The notes: generated from the sequence alone by a model not told the origin. A stretch of 64,000 nucleotides of DNA from Thermoplasmatota archaeon (GCA_023484805.1 JAMDAM010000021.1:1-64000), one strand, 5' to 3'; positions 38,929 through 48,923 are shown, counted from the first letter of the stretch. Numbers and translations are program-made.

Positions 38929-39257
38929 CTGAACTTGCTGTAATCAAATACAAGATCTATGAGCTTCTGCTCCATCTTGTCCCCGATAATGCCTTCCTCG
39001 TGCTTCTTAATTATGAAATCCTTGGCTTCCTTTGAACCAGTTTTGGATGCGATTGAATAGATGCTTCCCCTAATCGCTCCACGGATGCTGTCCGGAAGGT
39101 CTTCAACTATCTTTCCAAGCATGAAATTGAATTCTTCGGTCTTTCGCATATCAAGTTTTTTTACTCTCTTCGGCCTTGCCTTGCCAGAGGTATCATCCCT
39201 ATAATTCCTGTTCTTTATACTGTTTTTTTTATTGTAACTATTTCTGTTCCTAAACAT
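38925..39257 (-). CDS. hypothetical basic protein (110 aa)
   Basis: 4-nt overlap with the DUF357 ORF; basic N-terminus and helical C-terminus. Confidence 0.65.
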   Translation of the reverse strand: MFRNRNSYNKKNSIKNRNYRDDTSGKARPKRVKKLDMRKTEEFNFMLGKIVEDLPDSIRGAIRGSIYSIASKTGSKEAKDFIIKKHEEGIIGDKMEQKLIDLVFDYSKFR

Positions 39258-39330
39258 CTGCCTTCGTAATAACCCTTTATTATATTTATACTTACGTCGA
39301 AATTACACACATGACTATCATCAGTTAATT

Positions 39331-40308
39331 TTACTTCTGATTTATTCTCAGTGTCGTGCTTACGTGGTAATAGTTTGGTGCAACCGACTTGACGATGTGT
39401 GTGTCAACAATCTCTGCGGAAAAAGAGTACCTCGCGATGCACCTCATAAGTTCTACTGCAATGGCATCGAGCCGGTCAGTCGAAACAAGATGGTGCATTA
39501 TTATAAGACCGCCTGGACTGATTAGGCTTAGGGCCTTTACGAAGAATCTGGTAGACTGAAAATTCCCCATTATGACAATGTCATACAGAATTTGGGATGA
39601 AAACGTCCGTGAGTCCCCCCTGAAAATCCTGATGGTTCCTTCCACCTTATTCGCTTCTGCGCTTTTTTTAAGGAAATCTGCCGAAAGTGGATTGATTTCA
39701 CAGCACTGCACAAACTCCGGCTTCTGGTACTTAGCAATGGGAAGGGAAAAATATCCAATCCCGGAGAACATGTCCAGCACCTTTTTTCCCGACGCGGGAA
39801 GTGATTTCATGGACACTCTCTCGTTAACATTGCCGGGTGAAAACATAATCCTTGCTGGATCGAAAACGAACCTTATGCCATTTTCCAGATGGGTGACCTC
39901 GCCTCCTGGGCCGTAAATCAGCCGCAATGTCGGTTCCCGCTGGATTCCGCGGATGCCACCATCTATACGATAGACAGACGAAACGCCGATTGACCTTGCA
40001 TATGCACCGGCTATTTTTCTCTGCGTAGCAATGTCACCCTGAAGGGTCAGCAATATAGCGTCACCATACCTTATCCATCTGGAGGGCAGGGATTCTACTG
40101 CAATATGGTTTTCAATTGCATATTTTAAGACTTCCTGATAGGGTGAAGAATGGATGGATCTTGGAGCAGTATCCGTCCTGGATGGTTTACCTTTCCTTTC
40201 TGCGAAAACCCTTTTAACAGGTATGCTACTCAGCTTTTCCACCTTGCCCCTTTCACAGCTACATGAATGCAAATTCTGACTTAAAACTGGACAGATCACT
40301 CTCGGCAA
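39331..40308 (-). CDS. Trm5/TYW2 (Taw2)-like SAM-dependent transferase
   Basis: THLENGIRFVFDPARIMFSPGNVNERVSM, VLDMFSGIGYFSLPIAK, CCEINPLSADFLKKSAEANKVEG: Trm5/TYW2 family; start uncertain. Confidence 0.83.
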   Translation of the reverse strand: MPRVICPVLSQNLHSCSCERGKVEKLSSIPVKRVFAERKGKPSRTDTAPRSIHSSPYQEVLKYAIENHIAVESLPSRWIRYGDAILLTLQGDIATQRKIAGAYARSIGVSSVYRIDGGIRGIQREPTLRLIYGPGGEVTHLENGIRFVFDPARIMFSPGNVNERVSMKSLPASGKKVLDMFSGIGYFSLPIAKYQKPEFVQCCEINPLSADFLKKSAEANKVEGTIRIFRGDSRTFSSQILYDIVIMGNFQSTRFFVKALSLISPGGLIIMHHLVSTDRLDAIAVELMRCIARYSFSAEIVDTHIVKSVAPNYYHVSTTLRINQK

Positions 40309-40521
40309 TAGGTATGGCTAAACTGGATTCTAGCCTGTACCAACATGCAATCCACCGGTTTCACCTCTTTCTGCCAGCGAATATTCGCCGTATCCATGTT
40401 TTATACAAAAAGATTGGTTTCCCATCCTCTGCTAAACCATGAGTTTCCCCCCTCACAATAGCGGATTATCCATCAAAAAGCAATTAGAGAATTATATTTA
40501 TAAAAAATGTAGAATATTGTA

Positions 40522-41919
40522 TCACGACTTAATTGTTCCCGCTTCGTTCCGATCGGAAAGCATTGATCTGCCAAGGGAAACAGCCATAAGTATTATTGCA
40601 ATTATAAGCAGTGCTATTCCTACCGCCTCGACATACCAGAACAGGGTCAGCACATATGTAACCACTCCGAATGCGCCGATGATAGTACCTGCGGCCATGA
40701 AATATACTGTTATGTGCTTCAATGTCTCCTGCCCCTTAACTGCGTGCATGAATACCAATATTATTCCAGCAAGCAACGGAAGCATGAAAAATGCAAATAG
40801 CAGGTGCCCATCAGTAAATGCCATATCATACAGATACCCTGCACCCCCATTTGGTGGTGATCCTGAGGAACCAAAGCCATAGAACGTTTCGTTAAGCTCA
40901 ATTGAATAACCAATTCCAATCATAACAGCCATCGTAACTACCCATGTGAACATCTCAGAGATCTGGAAAAGCCTGTCCGCTTTTCTGGATGATAAGATAA
41001 AATACAGTCCTACAATGGACACAAGGGCGCCGAATCCAATTAGACCTGTTTGAGAGTCGTCAAGAGCGAGTCCGTTCATTCCACCTGTGCCGAAAGAACC
41101 TATCGTCGGTATAACATAAGTTCCAAAAGTGGAGATAAGGTAAAGGTACGTCATTGAGATAGTTCCGAATAGTGCTATTACCATCCCCAGATTAACAACG
41201 TTTCTTTTCACTGGAGAGAGTTTTTCGTAGCCAAAACTTATGGCAGCTAACCCGACTATTCCACCCATAACGGCTGGGAGCATTTCATGGGAGTGCGATG
41301 TTATCGCGTTACCAAGAAATGTTTGTAGTCCACCCCATGCAGTAACGTCAGAATTGAACCAGCCGAGGGATGAAAAGCCAAAGAGATTCCCGTATTCGTA
41401 TACCATTCCTATGATGGCTGCTATTCCTGCGGATATCGTTGTCACGAGAACCAGAAAGTATGCTCCCCATATTCTTGTGAATTTTGACCGGTTGCTGAAA
41501 GGAATCATCAGTAGGTTCACGAGAAACAGTATTGCAAGTATAACCATCCACAGATCTCTTACCGCTTGTATGACATAGTCAGCGGTCTGAGTGCTTGCGG
41601 GATAGAAGAATATCATTCCTATCAGTGTAAGGAAAAGTATGGGATAAGTGCTAATATTTACGATGTTTCTCTCGAAACTCCTAAGCTGTAGCAGTTCTGA
41701 TGCATAGAGTATTAACAGAAAAGCGAACGGTATCATTATTGTGTGATAGAAATTGACCATATCCAAAGTGAAATCCCCCAGACTAAACCAACTGACCCCG
41801 GGCAAAAACGGGCCGATAACGAGGAATACCGCAATGAATGTAAGCACGGCAAATATGTTGTATTTCATGTTCAGCAAAAAATCCAAAAGCTGCTTGTTAT
41901 TAGTTGAAACGCCACCCAT
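40522..41919 (-). CDS. polytopic membrane protein with intramembrane His motifs (heme/HCO- or NnrS-like, unassigned)
   Basis: About 12 hydrophobic segments; motifs FYHTIMIPFAF, ITSHSHEMLPAVMGG, FTDGHLLFAFFMLPL; adjacent to ctaB. TATA-like TAATATATA about 25 nt upstream of ATG. Confidence 0.6.
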   Translation of the reverse strand: MGGVSTNNKQLLDFLLNMKYNIFAVLTFIAVFLVIGPFLPGVSWFSLGDFTLDMVNFYHTIMIPFAFLLILYASELLQLRSFERNIVNISTYPILFLTLIGMIFFYPASTQTADYVIQAVRDLWMVILAILFLVNLLMIPFSNRSKFTRIWGAYFLVLVTTISAGIAAIIGMVYEYGNLFGFSSLGWFNSDVTAWGGLQTFLGNAITSHSHEMLPAVMGGIVGLAAISFGYEKLSPVKRNVVNLGMVIALFGTISMTYLYLISTFGTYVIPTIGSFGTGGMNGLALDDSQTGLIGFGALVSIVGLYFILSSRKADRLFQISEMFTWVVTMAVMIGIGYSIELNETFYGFGSSGSPPNGGAGYLYDMAFTDGHLLFAFFMLPLLAGIILVFMHAVKGQETLKHITVYFMAAGTIIGAFGVVTYVLTLFWYVEAVGIALLIIAIILMAVSLGRSMLSDRNEAGTIKS

Positions 41920-42376
41920 AAATCTCGATTTGATAAATTGCTGTATATATTAGAATCAGACCCCTTATATTAAAGTCGAAATGCATAAATAAGTCACAAG
42001 TGCTAAAGTTCGTCGGTTATTTGGAACGGATATACGTTTTGCAGATTTCCGGAATATGGCCTTATTCACCTCAGGTCATGGAAAATGGAAAATTGGCTTT
42101 TTCAGAGCATAATTGTTAAGCTTTCCTGAATACATACTACATTCACTGATGTCAATCCGCGTTTCCATGCCGCCATCCATGAAACTCCTCACGTCGTTTT
42201 GGGTACTGGTAAGAGAATACTCAACATCCTAGACAAGCTGAGACATTTGCCGAAAGAGAATATCGGTTGTATGTGGAACATTGATGCGAGTTCAAAACGC
42301 TGGTTGACGCTTATGCTGCAAGACTCAAATGGATGGAAGACGGATTAACTTATCTACTTACCTATCATTATCAATC

Positions 42377-43249
42377 ATGCAGAGCGGCCGGGGGTTTCTT
42401 ACATACTTGATTTACACGAAACCGAAAGTCTGGGTACTACTTGTTTTCGTTGCGGCAGTCGGTGCAATCCTTGCAGTCAGGCAGCCACATTCTGGTGGCA
42501 TATATCCCGTAATTCTAGCCATAACAGCCGTCACCCTAGGATCAGCTGGAGCAGAAGGAATCACGAATTACATAGACTATGATATAGATACAATAATGCA
42601 AAGGACAAAGGGAAGGCCACTGGTTACTGGAGCTATTCCCAGAAACAAAGGACTATTCTTCGGACTAATACTTGTTTTGCTGTCAATTTCCATCCTCATA
42701 ATATTCGGGAAATTTTACGCCAGCATCTTCATGATTTTAGGGGTTTTTGACAATGTGGTCATTTACAGTTATCTGCTCAAACGAAGAACACCGTGGAGTG
42801 TGGTTCTTGGCGGATTTTCTGGAGGCTTTCCTGTGTTGATAGGATGGTTCACCGTAACAAATGTTTTCTCCCCTGTACCGCTGTTTCTCTTTGCGCTCGT
42901 TGTTGCATGGATTCCAGTTCACATATGGAGCATTGCTTATAGATACAGGGAAGATTATGCCTCTGCAAACATCCCGATGCTTCCGGTTGTCGTTAAGGAT
43001 GGGACTACGGCGGACTGCATTTCAATTTCCGCATTCTTTCTCATAATATTTGCCACCTTACCGTATTTTTTTGGAACCGAGCCTCTCTACTATCTTCTGG
43101 TGGTTTTGTTCCTATCACTGCCATTGATCTATTATTCAGTGAAATTCATTGAAACACCAAACAAGAAAAGTTCCTTCGTGCTGTTCAAATACTCAGGTCC
43201 TTACCTGGCTTTTGTGTTCACTTTGTTCCTGGTATTCAGGATGCCATAA
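42377..43249 (+). CDS. ctaB: protoheme IX farnesyltransferase (heme O synthase), UbiA superfamily
   Basis: TNYIDYDIDTIMQRTKGRPLVTGAIP, YSYLLKRRTPWSVVLGGFSGGFPVLIGW, IPVHIWSIAYRYREDYASANIPMLPVV; start likely the MQSGRGF methionine near 42377 (track ORF 42329). Confidence 0.9.
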   Translation: MQSGRGFLTYLIYTKPKVWVLLVFVAAVGAILAVRQPHSGGIYPVILAITAVTLGSAGAEGITNYIDYDIDTIMQRTKGRPLVTGAIPRNKGLFFGLILVLLSISILIIFGKFYASIFMILGVFDNVVIYSYLLKRRTPWSVVLGGFSGGFPVLIGWFTVTNVFSPVPLFLFALVVAWIPVHIWSIAYRYREDYASANIPMLPVVVKDGTTADCISISAFFLIIFATLPYFFGTEPLYYLLVVLFLSLPLIYYSVKFIETPNKKSSFVLFKYSGPYLAFVFTLFLVFRMP

Positions 43250-43273
43250 CCCGTCATTGCCGTAATCTCAACC

Positions 43274-43768
43274 CTAAGGCATATAGAACTGCAATGCAGC
43301 GGCCAGGACCAAAATTACCAGCATCAAACCCATGGTAACGAAGGAGGCGATATGGGTGATTCTCCTTATCCTCTGCATCTCATCGTACCTTTTCTCCTCG
43401 CTTAAGCGCATAATCTTCTTACCATGGTATATGTTATTGGCATACATCAGTACCAGCATCACCAGAACCGTAATTGACTTGACCAGGAGTATCTGTCCTC
43501 CTGTCGTGGTTTCAAGATCGGAAAGGGCAGGGAGGTACTCGTATCCCAGGAAGAGGCCAGTTGCTATGAGTATTATGACAAGAGCATTCGTGTAATAGCC
43601 GAACAGCCTGCCTATCAGCCCTACTATTCTTGTCCTGTATGACTCATCATCTGTTAGCTTATAGGAAACCGGCCACACAATGAACCAGATGAAAAATGAT
43701 CCCCCGATGAAGAATATCGCGGAGAAAATGTGAATAACCAGCACTGTGATTATTATCCATGGCGACAT
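43274..43768 (-). CDS. four-TM membrane protein, CopD/HemJ-like
   Basis: VIHIFSAIFFIGGSFFIWFIVWP ... GQILLVKSITVLVMLVLMYANNIYHGKKI: conserved-looking His and Lys positions of CopD/HemJ-type proteins. Confidence 0.55.
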   Translation of the reverse strand: MSPWIIITVLVIHIFSAIFFIGGSFFIWFIVWPVSYKLTDDESYRTRIVGLIGRLFGYYTNALVIILIATGLFLGYEYLPALSDLETTTGGQILLVKSITVLVMLVLMYANNIYHGKKIMRLSEEKRYDEMQRIRRITHIASFVTMGLMLVILVLAAALQFYMP

Positions 43769-43873
43769 ATCTTCTGATCAGCTACCCGCAGTACTTATAG
43801 ATGGTGCCCAAAGTGTCAGGTTACGTTTCTGCAGGGTTGGACTAGGTGTGTTCCATCACTTAATGTTCAGGAT

Positions 43874-44434
43874 CTATTCCATGTGCTTTTTTGCTTCAGA
43901 GACAAGGTTGTTTAGCAGGTCCCTAACAAACTTTATCGTTGGCTCGTCCTTCAGGTGGCCATCAGCATCAAATTTTGTCTGGGCGAACGTCACGAAGACC
44001 TCGGGCTTGTTGATTATCCTGGAATCAAGTCCAGTAAATATCTGCCGCAGGTGGTACTGCGCACGTGATCCGCCAAGCATGCCTGTCGATGCGCTCATGA
44101 TGGCTCCCGGCTTTCCCGTAAAGGGATTCAGCCTTGAAGGCCTTGAAACCACGTCTATGACGTTTTTCAGATATCCCGGAACCGAGAAATTATATTCAGG
44201 AGTCACTACCAGAAACCCCTTTGAGTGCCTTATTTTCTCTCTAAGCTGTGTCACACTCTCGTTCTCTGCCTCCTCCAGATCCTGGTTGTAAATGGGGATT
44301 CCGGAAATGCCAGCTACATCAAGCCTGGAGCCGGCCGGCATGTGATTGGCTGCATCCTTCAGCAGAAGAAGGTTCAGCGACCCTGTCCTTAGGCTCCCGC
44401 CAAAACCTGTTATCACTATCTCTCTGTTGTTCAT
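43874..44434 (-). CDS. NADPH-dependent FMN reductase family
   Basis: GFGGSLRTGSLNLLLLKDA, GFLVVTPEYNFSVPGYLKNVIDVVSRP, GAIMSASTGMLGGSRAQYHLRQIF. Confidence 0.92.
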   Translation of the reverse strand: MNNREIVITGFGGSLRTGSLNLLLLKDAANHMPAGSRLDVAGISGIPIYNQDLEEAENESVTQLREKIRHSKGFLVVTPEYNFSVPGYLKNVIDVVSRPSRLNPFTGKPGAIMSASTGMLGGSRAQYHLRQIFTGLDSRIINKPEVFVTFAQTKFDADGHLKDEPTIKFVRDLLNNLVSEAKKHME

Positions 44435-44495
44435 TATCTCCGCTAATGCATCTACATCTTAAAATGATTGGGAAATAATAAATTCTAAGATAGGA

Positions 44496-45794
44496 TTGCG
44501 AATGATGAATTCAGAGACACTTTACAGGCAATCCTCAGGCTTATTTCCGGGTGGTGTGAACTCGCCAGTCAGGTATTACGATCCCTTCCCGTTATTTTTC
44601 AGGAGGGGGCGTGGATCGAAGCTGGAGGATTATGATGGGAGGAAATTTATTGACTACAGCCTTGGGTTTGGGGCCATGATCCTCGGGCACGCGAATCCCT
44701 CAGTGGTCAAGGGTCTTCAGGAGAGGATTGCGGATGGATATCTCTTCGGCACTCCTACCGAGGATGAAATCACACTGGGAAGAATAATCAGGGAAAGTTC
44801 CCGCAGCATCAGGAAAATGAGATTCACGAATTCAGGGACGGAAGCTACAATGCATGCGATCCGGCTTGCGAGGGCATATACCAGGAAGAAGAAGGTATTG
44901 AAAATGGAGGGGTGCTTTCATGGCGCTCATGACTATGCACTGATCAAATCCGGAAGCGGGACACTCACCTTCGGCGTACCCTCGTCCCCCGGAATACCGG
45001 AAGAGGTTTCGAAGACTGTCGTTGTTGCGGACTACAACGATCTCGATTCTGTCAGGAACACTCTGCAGAGCAACAGGCAGGAAACCGCTGCGATCATCGT
45101 CGAACCCGTCATGGGAAATGTGGGAGTGATAAATCCTGCGGACGGTTTTCTTAAGGGTTTGAGGGAACTGGCAACGGAATATGATGCGCTGCTGATTCTA
45201 GATGAAGTGATCACGGGTTACAGGTTTGGGTTTTCCCCATACCAGGATATAGCGGGAGTCGAGGCTGACCTGACCACGCTTGGAAAGGTTATAGGCGGAG
45301 GAGCCCCAATAGGACTATTCGGTGGAAGAGAAGACATCATGGATATGGTATCCCCCTCCGGCCCTGTCTACCAGAGCGGCACTTTCTCAGGGAACCCATT
45401 TTCTATGGCCTCGGGCAGGATGACAATGCAGATACTCAGGGGGAGCGATTACGGGAAAATTGCCGGCAAGGTGCAAAAGCTGGTAAATGCGCTGGAGTCA
45501 ATTATGCAAACATTAAATATAAACGGTGCAATAAATTCTATAGGTTCAATGTATCAAGTGTTCTTTGGCATAAACCATGCACGAAACTACAGGGAAGTTA
45601 TGAAGGCAGACAGGTCCTTGTTCAAGCAGTATTTTGACAGGATGCTGGATGCTGGTATTTATCTCCCGCCGAGCACGTTTGAGACAAATTTCATGAGCTT
45701 CGCCCACAGCGAAGAGGATATAGAGTTCACAATCCTGAAAATGGAGGAATCATTAAAAAATGCAAGAGATAACCTTAGGAACACGGCCAAGTAA
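44496..45794 (+). CDS. hemL: glutamate-1-semialdehyde 2,1-aminomutase
   Basis: FPGGVNSPVRYYDPFPLFFRRGRGSKLEDYDGRKFIDY, FTNSGTEATMHAIRLAR, LDEVITGYRFG, TLGKVIGGGAPIG. Confidence 0.96.
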   Translation: MRMMNSETLYRQSSGLFPGGVNSPVRYYDPFPLFFRRGRGSKLEDYDGRKFIDYSLGFGAMILGHANPSVVKGLQERIADGYLFGTPTEDEITLGRIIRESSRSIRKMRFTNSGTEATMHAIRLARAYTRKKKVLKMEGCFHGAHDYALIKSGSGTLTFGVPSSPGIPEEVSKTVVVADYNDLDSVRNTLQSNRQETAAIIVEPVMGNVGVINPADGFLKGLRELATEYDALLILDEVITGYRFGFSPYQDIAGVEADLTTLGKVIGGGAPIGLFGGREDIMDMVSPSGPVYQSGTFSGNPFSMASGRMTMQILRGSDYGKIAGKVQKLVNALESIMQTLNINGAINSIGSMYQVFFGINHARNYREVMKADRSLFKQYFDRMLDAGIYLPPSTFETNFMSFAHSEEDIEFTILKMEESLKNARDNLRNTAK

Positions 45795-46656
45795 GCTGGC
45801 TCTCGTTCAGGCCGGCATGGTAAAATCCCTGCTTTCGGAAGCGGGCTACTCCCCCAGGATAGTTGAACATCTTTCAACCGGTGACATGAACAGGGAAGAT
45901 GCAATATACCGACTGAAGGGTGTCGGTGTATTTGTCAGGGAACTCAACAAGCTTGTACTCGAGGGCAAGATAGACTGCGCCGTTCACAGTGCGAAGGACA
46001 TCCCATCAAAGATTGCAGACGGCCTTGAGATATCGGCCGTTCTCAAGCGTGAGGATCCGGGAGATTCCCTTATTGCTCAAAGGCAGCTGGAATCGCTGCC
46101 ATACGGGGCCAAGATTGGAACGTCCAGCATACGAAGGGCGGCCGAACTGCGCGGCAAGAGATTTGACCTGATAGTAAAGAATATAAGGGGAAATGTAGAC
46201 ACCAGGATATCCAAATATAAGGCAGGAGAATATGACGGCATAATAGTTGCAACCGCCGCAATAAAGCGGCTGAATATATCCGAGAAGCATTTTCCACTTC
46301 CGGAAGAAGATTTTGTACCTGCACCGAACCAGGGCATAATTGCCGTTGTTTCCCAGGAAGGCAGTGACATTTCCGAGATTCTTTCCAGGATAGACGATGC
46401 AGCCACCAGAAGGAACATGGAGATTGAGAGATCGGTCATGGAACGGCTTAACCTTGGGTGTTCCTCTCCCGTTGGAATAATAAGCAAATCCGTGGAGAAT
46501 TACAATTTTGTGGTGTCGAGGTTTTACTCCATGGACCTGATCAATCACGTGGATTTCAGGGGCGTTATCACAAATGATGACGATCTTGAAGCATATCTCG
46601 ACTCTATAAAGAACGAACTCCCTAAAAGCTATGGCTACGGCGTTCTTGGAGCATGA
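45760..46656 (+). CDS. hemC: hydroxymethylbilane synthase
   Basis: TLGTRPSKLALVQAGMV, AVHSAKDIPSK, IGTSSIRRAAELR, NIRGNVDTRISK; 35-nt overlap with hemL. Confidence 0.95.
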   Translation: MQEITLGTRPSKLALVQAGMVKSLLSEAGYSPRIVEHLSTGDMNREDAIYRLKGVGVFVRELNKLVLEGKIDCAVHSAKDIPSKIADGLEISAVLKREDPGDSLIAQRQLESLPYGAKIGTSSIRRAAELRGKRFDLIVKNIRGNVDTRISKYKAGEYDGIIVATAAIKRLNISEKHFPLPEEDFVPAPNQGIIAVVSQEGSDISEILSRIDDAATRRNMEIERSVMERLNLGCSSPVGIISKSVENYNFVVSRFYSMDLINHVDFRGVITNDDDLEAYLDSIKNELPKSYGYGVLGA

Positions 46657-46663
46657 CTTCCGG

Positions 46664-47380
46664 ATGTCGCTCATTATCTCCACCCGCCCTATGGGAAAGG
46701 AGGCAGGAACTTTTAAGGTACGCTGCCTTGAGATAAAGAACATCCCGCTCACGGAGATAAGGACCCTCGGTTACAATGAAAACTTAAGGGCAGAACTGGT
46801 ATCGTTCAGCCCGGATTCACTCTGTTTCACCAGTTCATTTGGAGTCAAGGAATTCCTGAAATATTATCCGGAACTGATAAAATCCTTCAGCGGAAATGTG
46901 TTTGCAATCGGGGACAGGACAGGAGAGGCAATTGAGCAGGCAGGATTGAGGGCAATCGTCCCGGATCAGAAGGATTCGCCCGGACTGGCAAGATTGATTT
47001 TGAGTACTCTAGCAAGGGGTGAGAGGGTAGCACTTATCAGAAGCGGGAATGCCGATCCAAGACTCCCGGAAACACTGAACCTCGGAGGGGTAGTCGCAAG
47101 GGATTTCCATATCTATGAAGTCACTGCCAGTCAGCAGGGAAGCTTTATCCTTGATGCCATGGATTCGCCCGGACTATCAGGAATAATTGTCACATCGCCG
47201 ATGGAAGCCACCATCCTGGTAAACCTGGCTGGTCCGAAAATTCGGGTACCGATATACGCCATCGGAAACACCACCGCAAGGAAACTTCGCGATCTTGGTT
47301 ACGAGGTCTCCGAACCACTTGGAGAATCAAACTTCGAGGATCTTGTGAGAAAAATAAGCGAGAAATATTGCCAACAGTGA
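46664..47380 (+). CDS. hemD: uroporphyrinogen-III synthase
   Basis: SLIISTRPMGKEAGTF, SLCFTSSFGVKEFL, FAIGDRTGEAIEQAGL, IVTSPMEATILV; start taken at ATG 46664 just after the hemC stop. Confidence 0.88.
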   Translation: MSLIISTRPMGKEAGTFKVRCLEIKNIPLTEIRTLGYNENLRAELVSFSPDSLCFTSSFGVKEFLKYYPELIKSFSGNVFAIGDRTGEAIEQAGLRAIVPDQKDSPGLARLILSTLARGERVALIRSGNADPRLPETLNLGGVVARDFHIYEVTASQQGSFILDAMDSPGLSGIIVTSPMEATILVNLAGPKIRVPIYAIGNTTARKLRDLGYEVSEPLGESNFEDLVRKISEKYCQQ

Positions 47381-47385
47381 AAAAA

Positions 47386-47460
47386 TAGCGGGGAATGGAT
47401 TTGAACCATTGATCTACGGGTTATGAGCCCGTCGGGATTTCCTAACTACCCTACCCCGCT
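47386..47460 (-). tRNA. initiator tRNA-Met (CAT)
   Basis: AGCGGGGTAGGGTAGTTAGGAAATCCCGACGGGCTCATAACCCGTAGATCAATGGTTCAAATCCATTCCCCGCTA: GGG/CCC anticodon-stem pairs and A1-U72 typical of archaeal initiator tRNA. Confidence 0.93.
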
Positions 47461-47608
47461 TCAGAGGGAGATACTAAAAACTCATATAAGACTTATTGAA
47501 GAATTGCGCATAATCTCATAAATTCCGATAGAAGTCTTTTCATCCTTTTCCTGTAGCCGGTTAGCCATTCATACCATTTTTGAGGTCTAAAAATGCAGAT
47601 CCATGCGC

Positions 47609-48169
47609 CTACCCAAAGGTTTCCTCAATCTTCCGGAACTTTATCTCCTTTACCCTCTTTTCAAGATACTGGTAAACCGACCTGTGCTTCTTTCCTGCGA
47701 TTATCATCCCTATGGCTTCCCGTGAATACTGGATTGATACATAATCCCCAATTATGGATACCGTATCTCCATATACAGAAATTCTGGTAGACGTCAGATC
47801 TTCGATGACCTTTCTTGTTTTTCCATCCCTGCCTATGATTCTCCCCTTCAGTTCCTCAATTCTCCTGGAACCTGGTTTAGCAAATTCCCTCAGCGAGACT
47901 ACTATGAGCTGCATGTAGTCATCAAAGAGTGTCTTTGCGATCTCAGGGTTGAATCCTCTGGCTATGGCCTGCACTGCACTAATCGAAAGGGTGGCCTTCA
48001 GCGCATCTCCTCTCTGGTCAACCGATACGTTTCCATCGACTGAATCCACCGAGAGTTTCACCTCTCCAAGGGCTTCAATAACTTTCTTGGTCTGGCCCTC
48101 CTTCCCAATCATTATCGGTATACGTTCCTTTGGGATCTTTACCGTGCCTATTTCCAACTCAGCTTTCAC
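47609..48169 (-). CDS. KH-domain RNA-binding protein (Pno1/Dim2-like)
   Basis: KIPKERIPIMIGKEGQTKKVIE, RIEELKGRIIGRDGKTRKVIEDLTSTRISVYGDTVSIIG; next to RIO kinase and eIF1A. Confidence 0.92.
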   Translation of the reverse strand: MKAELEIGTVKIPKERIPIMIGKEGQTKKVIEALGEVKLSVDSVDGNVSVDQRGDALKATLSISAVQAIARGFNPEIAKTLFDDYMQLIVVSLREFAKPGSRRIEELKGRIIGRDGKTRKVIEDLTSTRISVYGDTVSIIGDYVSIQYSREAIGMIIAGKKHRSVYQYLEKRVKEIKFRKIEETFG

Positions 48170-48923
48170 TCCTTATATATGCCATGAGGTCTTCAGGCGT
48201 GCAATCGACGCCCAACTTAATGAAATAATGCGTTATATTCTTTACGTCCCTTTCAAGGAAGAAATCAGCAGATGGGTGTTTCGTGGACACTGACTGACCG
48301 AAGTCTATGAAGTAGGGTTTTTTCCGGTAATACAGGATATTGTATTCACTTAAATCCGCGTGAATCAAGCTTGCATCACGATACAGCTTTCGCATATAGC
48401 TTCTTACCTGACCGTATACCAGCTGGGGATCGAAAACCGCATCCCTGAGTGCGGGAGCGGGGGAAGAGGCAGTGCCTATATATGACATAAGGAGAAGATT
48501 CTTATGGTAGGCTATTGGCCTGGGGCAGGGGATGCCTGCACCCATGGTCGCATCGAGGTTTGTATATTCCTTCTTTGCCCAGATGAAAACCAGGTTTGAC
48601 CTGTTGATTCTCTCCCTCGCAAATCTGTAATCTCCCTCTATGTAGATCCCTATATTTGAAAACTTGAGGGTAGACATCTTGTATACCTTGAGCACAACGG
48701 GTTTTTTCTTCATGTATGCCTTGAATATAACGGATTCCTTCCCGCTTGATATTGGAAAATCTATGTAATCTATTCCTTCCCTGCTGCTGAGTTCGTAGAT
48801 GGACATCAGTGTCCGTTTATCGAAAACCAGTCCAGACGTCTTCCGGTCCATGTTGAAGCTGTTTAGGAATTCTCCAGAGTCAATAAGCTGCTTCAGTGCG
48901 GATCTTTCTTCTGTCATGCTCAC
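48159..48923 (-). CDS. rio1: RIO-type serine/threonine protein kinase
   Basis: SSGKESVIFKAYMKKKPVVLKVYKMSTLKF, ASLIHADLSEYNILYYRKKPYFIDFGQSV. Confidence 0.95.
   Translation of the reverse strand: MSMTEERSALKQLIDSGEFLNSFNMDRKTSGLVFDKRTLMSIYELSSREGIDYIDFPISSGKESVIFKAYMKKKPVVLKVYKMSTLKFSNIGIYIEGDYRFARERINRSNLVFIWAKKEYTNLDATMGAGIPCPRPIAYHKNLLLMSYIGTASSPAPALRDAVFDPQLVYGQVRSYMRKLYRDASLIHADLSEYNILYYRKKPYFIDFGQSVSTKHPSADFFLERDVKNITHYFIKLGVDCTPEDLMAYIRSES

Noticed and set aside
46006-46752. 248-aa minus ORF antisense to hemC
   Set aside because: hemC is unambiguous on the plus strand; the antisense ORF has no recognisable motif.
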